Shown: piece after piece, positions 38,339 to 40,275 of the stretch
Position numbering within the stretch: the stretch's first letter is position 1
Layout of the letters: each line of letters starts with the position of its first letter
NCBI GenBank assembly: GCA_947625165.1
Contig: CANQNH010000004.1
Span: 1-40,275, forward strand
Direction: 5' to 3'
From: an uncultured Clostridia bacterium
GTDB lineage: Bacteria; Bacillota; Clostridia; Christensenellales; UBA1242
DNA length: 40,275 bases
Notes under the pieces: model-generated
What the model saw: the letters and a program-made list of their open reading frames with translations, nothing else
The model's database searches: none
Told to the model about the DNA's origin: nothing
Made by a program: the position numbers and the translations under genes

Positions 38339-40275
38339 ATGTTTGAACTTAATAACTTTGAAAAAATCAGAATTGGAATTGCAAGTCCAGAAAAAATCAG
38401 AGAATGGTCTCACGGTGAAGTGACAAAGCCTGAAACCATAAACTATCGCACTCAAAAGCCTGAAAAAGACGGACTTTTCTGCGAAAAGATTTTTGGACCA
38501 AAAAAGGATTGGGAATGCCATTGTGGAAAATATAAGCGCATCCGCTATCGCGGCGTTGTCTGCGACAAGTGCGGTGTTGAGGTGACAAGAAGCAAGGTGC
38601 GCCGTGAAAGAATGGGGCATATCGAACTTGCCACTCCTGTCACACATTTGTGGTATTTCCGCAGCGTTCCATCTCGCATCGGAACACTTCTTGACCTCAC
38701 TCCAAAAACTTTGGAGCAGGTTGTTTATTACATCAACTATATTGTCACAGACCCAAAACATACCGACCTTGAATATAAACAAATCCTCAACGATAAGGAA
38801 TATCGTGATGCCATTGAAAAATATGGTTATGGCTCTTTTGATGCAGGAATGGGCGCAGAGGCAATCAAAGTTTTGCTGTCGCACATCGACCTTGACAGAG
38901 AAAGCGAAGCCCTGAAAGAAGAAATCAAAAATTCCAAAGGACAAAGAAAGATTAAGGCAGCAAAAAAACTTGATGTTGTTGAAAGTTTCCGAAAGAGCGG
39001 CAACAATCCAACTTGGATGGTGCTTGACTGCTTGCCTGTTCTTCCACCAGAACTTCGTCCAATGGTGCCACTGGATGGCGGAAGATATGCAACCAGCGAT
39101 TTGAATGACCTTTATCGCCGTGTCATCAACAGAAACAACCGTTTGAAAAAACTTATGGAACTTGGCGCGCCAGATGTCATCATCCGCAACGAAAAACGTA
39201 TGCTTCAAGAGGCTGTGGACAACCTTATTGACAATGGAAAACGCGGAAAACCTGTTCAGGGCAGCAAACAACGCGATTTGAAATCGCTGACTGCGATGTT
39301 GGGCGGAAAACAGGGGCGCTTCCGTCAAAACCTTCTTGGAAAGCGTGTGGACTATTCTGGACGTTCGGTTATCGTTGTTGGGCCAGAACTGAAAATGTAT
39401 CAATGCGGTCTGCCAAAAGAAATGGCTCTTGAACTTTTCAAGCCTTTCATCATCAACAGATTGATTGATATGAACCAATCAAACAACATCAAAACTGCAA
39501 AAAGAATGATTGAGCGTGAAAAACCAATCGTTTGGGATGTTTTGGCGGATGTCATCAAAGACCATCCTGTGCTTTTGAACCGTGCGCCAACACTTCACAG
39601 ACTTTCCGTTCAAGCGTTTGAGCCTGTTCTTGTTGAAGGCAAGGCCATCAAACTTCACCCATCTGTGTGCGCTGCGTTCAACGCCGACTTCGATGGTGAC
39701 CAAATGCCTGTTCACATTCCTCTTTCGATTGATGCTCGTGCTGAGGCAAGAACTTTGATGCTTGCTTCAAACAACATCCTCAAACTGTCTGATGGTGAGC
39801 CAATTGTCACACCTGCACAAGATGTTGTTTTGGGATGCTATTATCTCACACTTATAAGACCGGGCGCAAAAGGCGAAGGCGGAATTTTCACATCAAAGAA
39901 TGAAGCAATCTATGCTTATCAAACCAAAAATCTTGATTTGCAAGCAGAAATCACAATTCGTTTGAGCAAAGAGGTTGACGGAAAGACCTACGTAAAGCGT
40001 GTGACAACTTCTGTTGGAAGAATTTTGTTCAACAACATCATTCCACAGGATTTGGGCTATGTTGACCGTTCTGTTCCTGAAAACATCTGCGATTTGGAAA
40101 TCAATCGCGCAGTCAAGAAAAAAGACCTTCAAAACATTGTTTCAAAATGCTATGACAGATTTGGAACAACTGAAACATCAAAACTTGTTGACCGCTTGAA
40201 AGAAACGGGATATAAATATTCCACTCTTGCATCAATTTCTGTGAATATGTATGACATTCAAGAGCCAGAAGAGAA
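38339..40275 (+). CDS. rpoC: DNA-directed RNA polymerase subunit beta', 3'-truncated by window edge
   Basis: Not in the ORF track because it runs off the end. [50 protein letters not shown] zinc site, [25 protein letters not shown]. Confidence 0.98.
   Translation, partial: MFELNNFEKIRIGIASPEKIREWSHGEVTKPETINYRTQKPEKDGLFCEKIFGPKKDWECHCGKYKRIRYRGVVCDKCGVEVTRSKVRRERMGHIELATPVTHLWYFRSVPSRIGTLLDLTPKTLEQVVYYINYIVTDPKHTDLEYKQILNDKEYRDAIEKYGYGSFDAGMGAEAIKVLLSHIDLDRESEALKEEIKNSKGQRKIKAAKKLDVVESFRKSGNNPTWMVLDCLPVLPPELRPMVPLDGGRYATSDLNDLYRRVINRNNRLKKLMELGAPDVIIRNEKRMLQEAVDNLIDNGKRGKPVQGSKQRDLKSLTAMLGGKQGRFRQNLLGKRVDYSGRSVIVVGPELKMYQCGLPKEMALELFKPFIINRLIDMNQSNNIKTAKRMIEREKPIVWDVLADVIKDHPVLLNRAPTLHRLSVQAFEPVLVEGKAIKLHPSVCAAFNADFDGDQMPVHIPLSIDARAEARTLMLASNNILKLSDGEPIVTPAQDVVLGCYYLTLIRPGAKGEGGIFTSKNEAIYAYQTKNLDLQAEITIRLSKEVDGKTYVKRVTTSVGRILFNNIIPQDLGYVDRSVPENICDLEINRAVKKKDLQNIVSKCYDRFGTTETSKLVDRLKETGYKYSTLASISVNMYDIQEPEE

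Noticed and set aside
38264-39478. 404-aa minus-strand ORF
   Set aside because: Fully antisense to rpoC, which is unmistakable; Phe/His-rich composition typical of antisense reading of this codon usage.
1-40275. CRISPR arrays, tRNA/rRNA genes, IS elements or integrases
   Set aside because: No regularly spaced direct repeats, cloverleaf-like intergenic sequence, transposase or recombinase motifs were recognised by eye; a tool-based scan would be needed for certainty.

Overview
Low-GC bacterial chromosomal segment, probably an uncultivated Bacillota/Clostridia-like lineage (inferred from gene content and base composition only). Recognisable housekeeping genes: uvrB, uvrA, a WalJ/YycJ-type MBL-fold hydrolase, class II fructose-bisphosphate aldolase, hflX, rpoB and a 3'-truncated rpoC. 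Between them lie accessory genes: a giant secreted-type protein truncated at the left edge with a RadC-like gene behind it; two divergently transcribed paralogous small wHTH+TM proteins next to an XRE regulator; a secreted protein with an InlB-like repeat and a possibly dead peptidase domain; and, directly upstream of rpoBC, a two-gene unit encoding a PrgI/VirB3-VirB4-like fusion ATPase and a ~3,535-aa GLUG-type beta-helix lipoprotein. Other notable signals: at least three genes with apparently leaderless promoters (uvrB, walJ-like, hflX), long intergenic arrays of A/T-tracts phased at ~10.5 bp, a terminator-like hairpin overlapping an SD and short leader ORF in the rpoB 5' UTR, and RpoB residues at classical rifampicin-resistance positions (V146Y, H526Q in E. 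coli numbering). No rRNA, tRNA, CRISPR array or transposase was recognised. All calls are by eye; no database searches were run.
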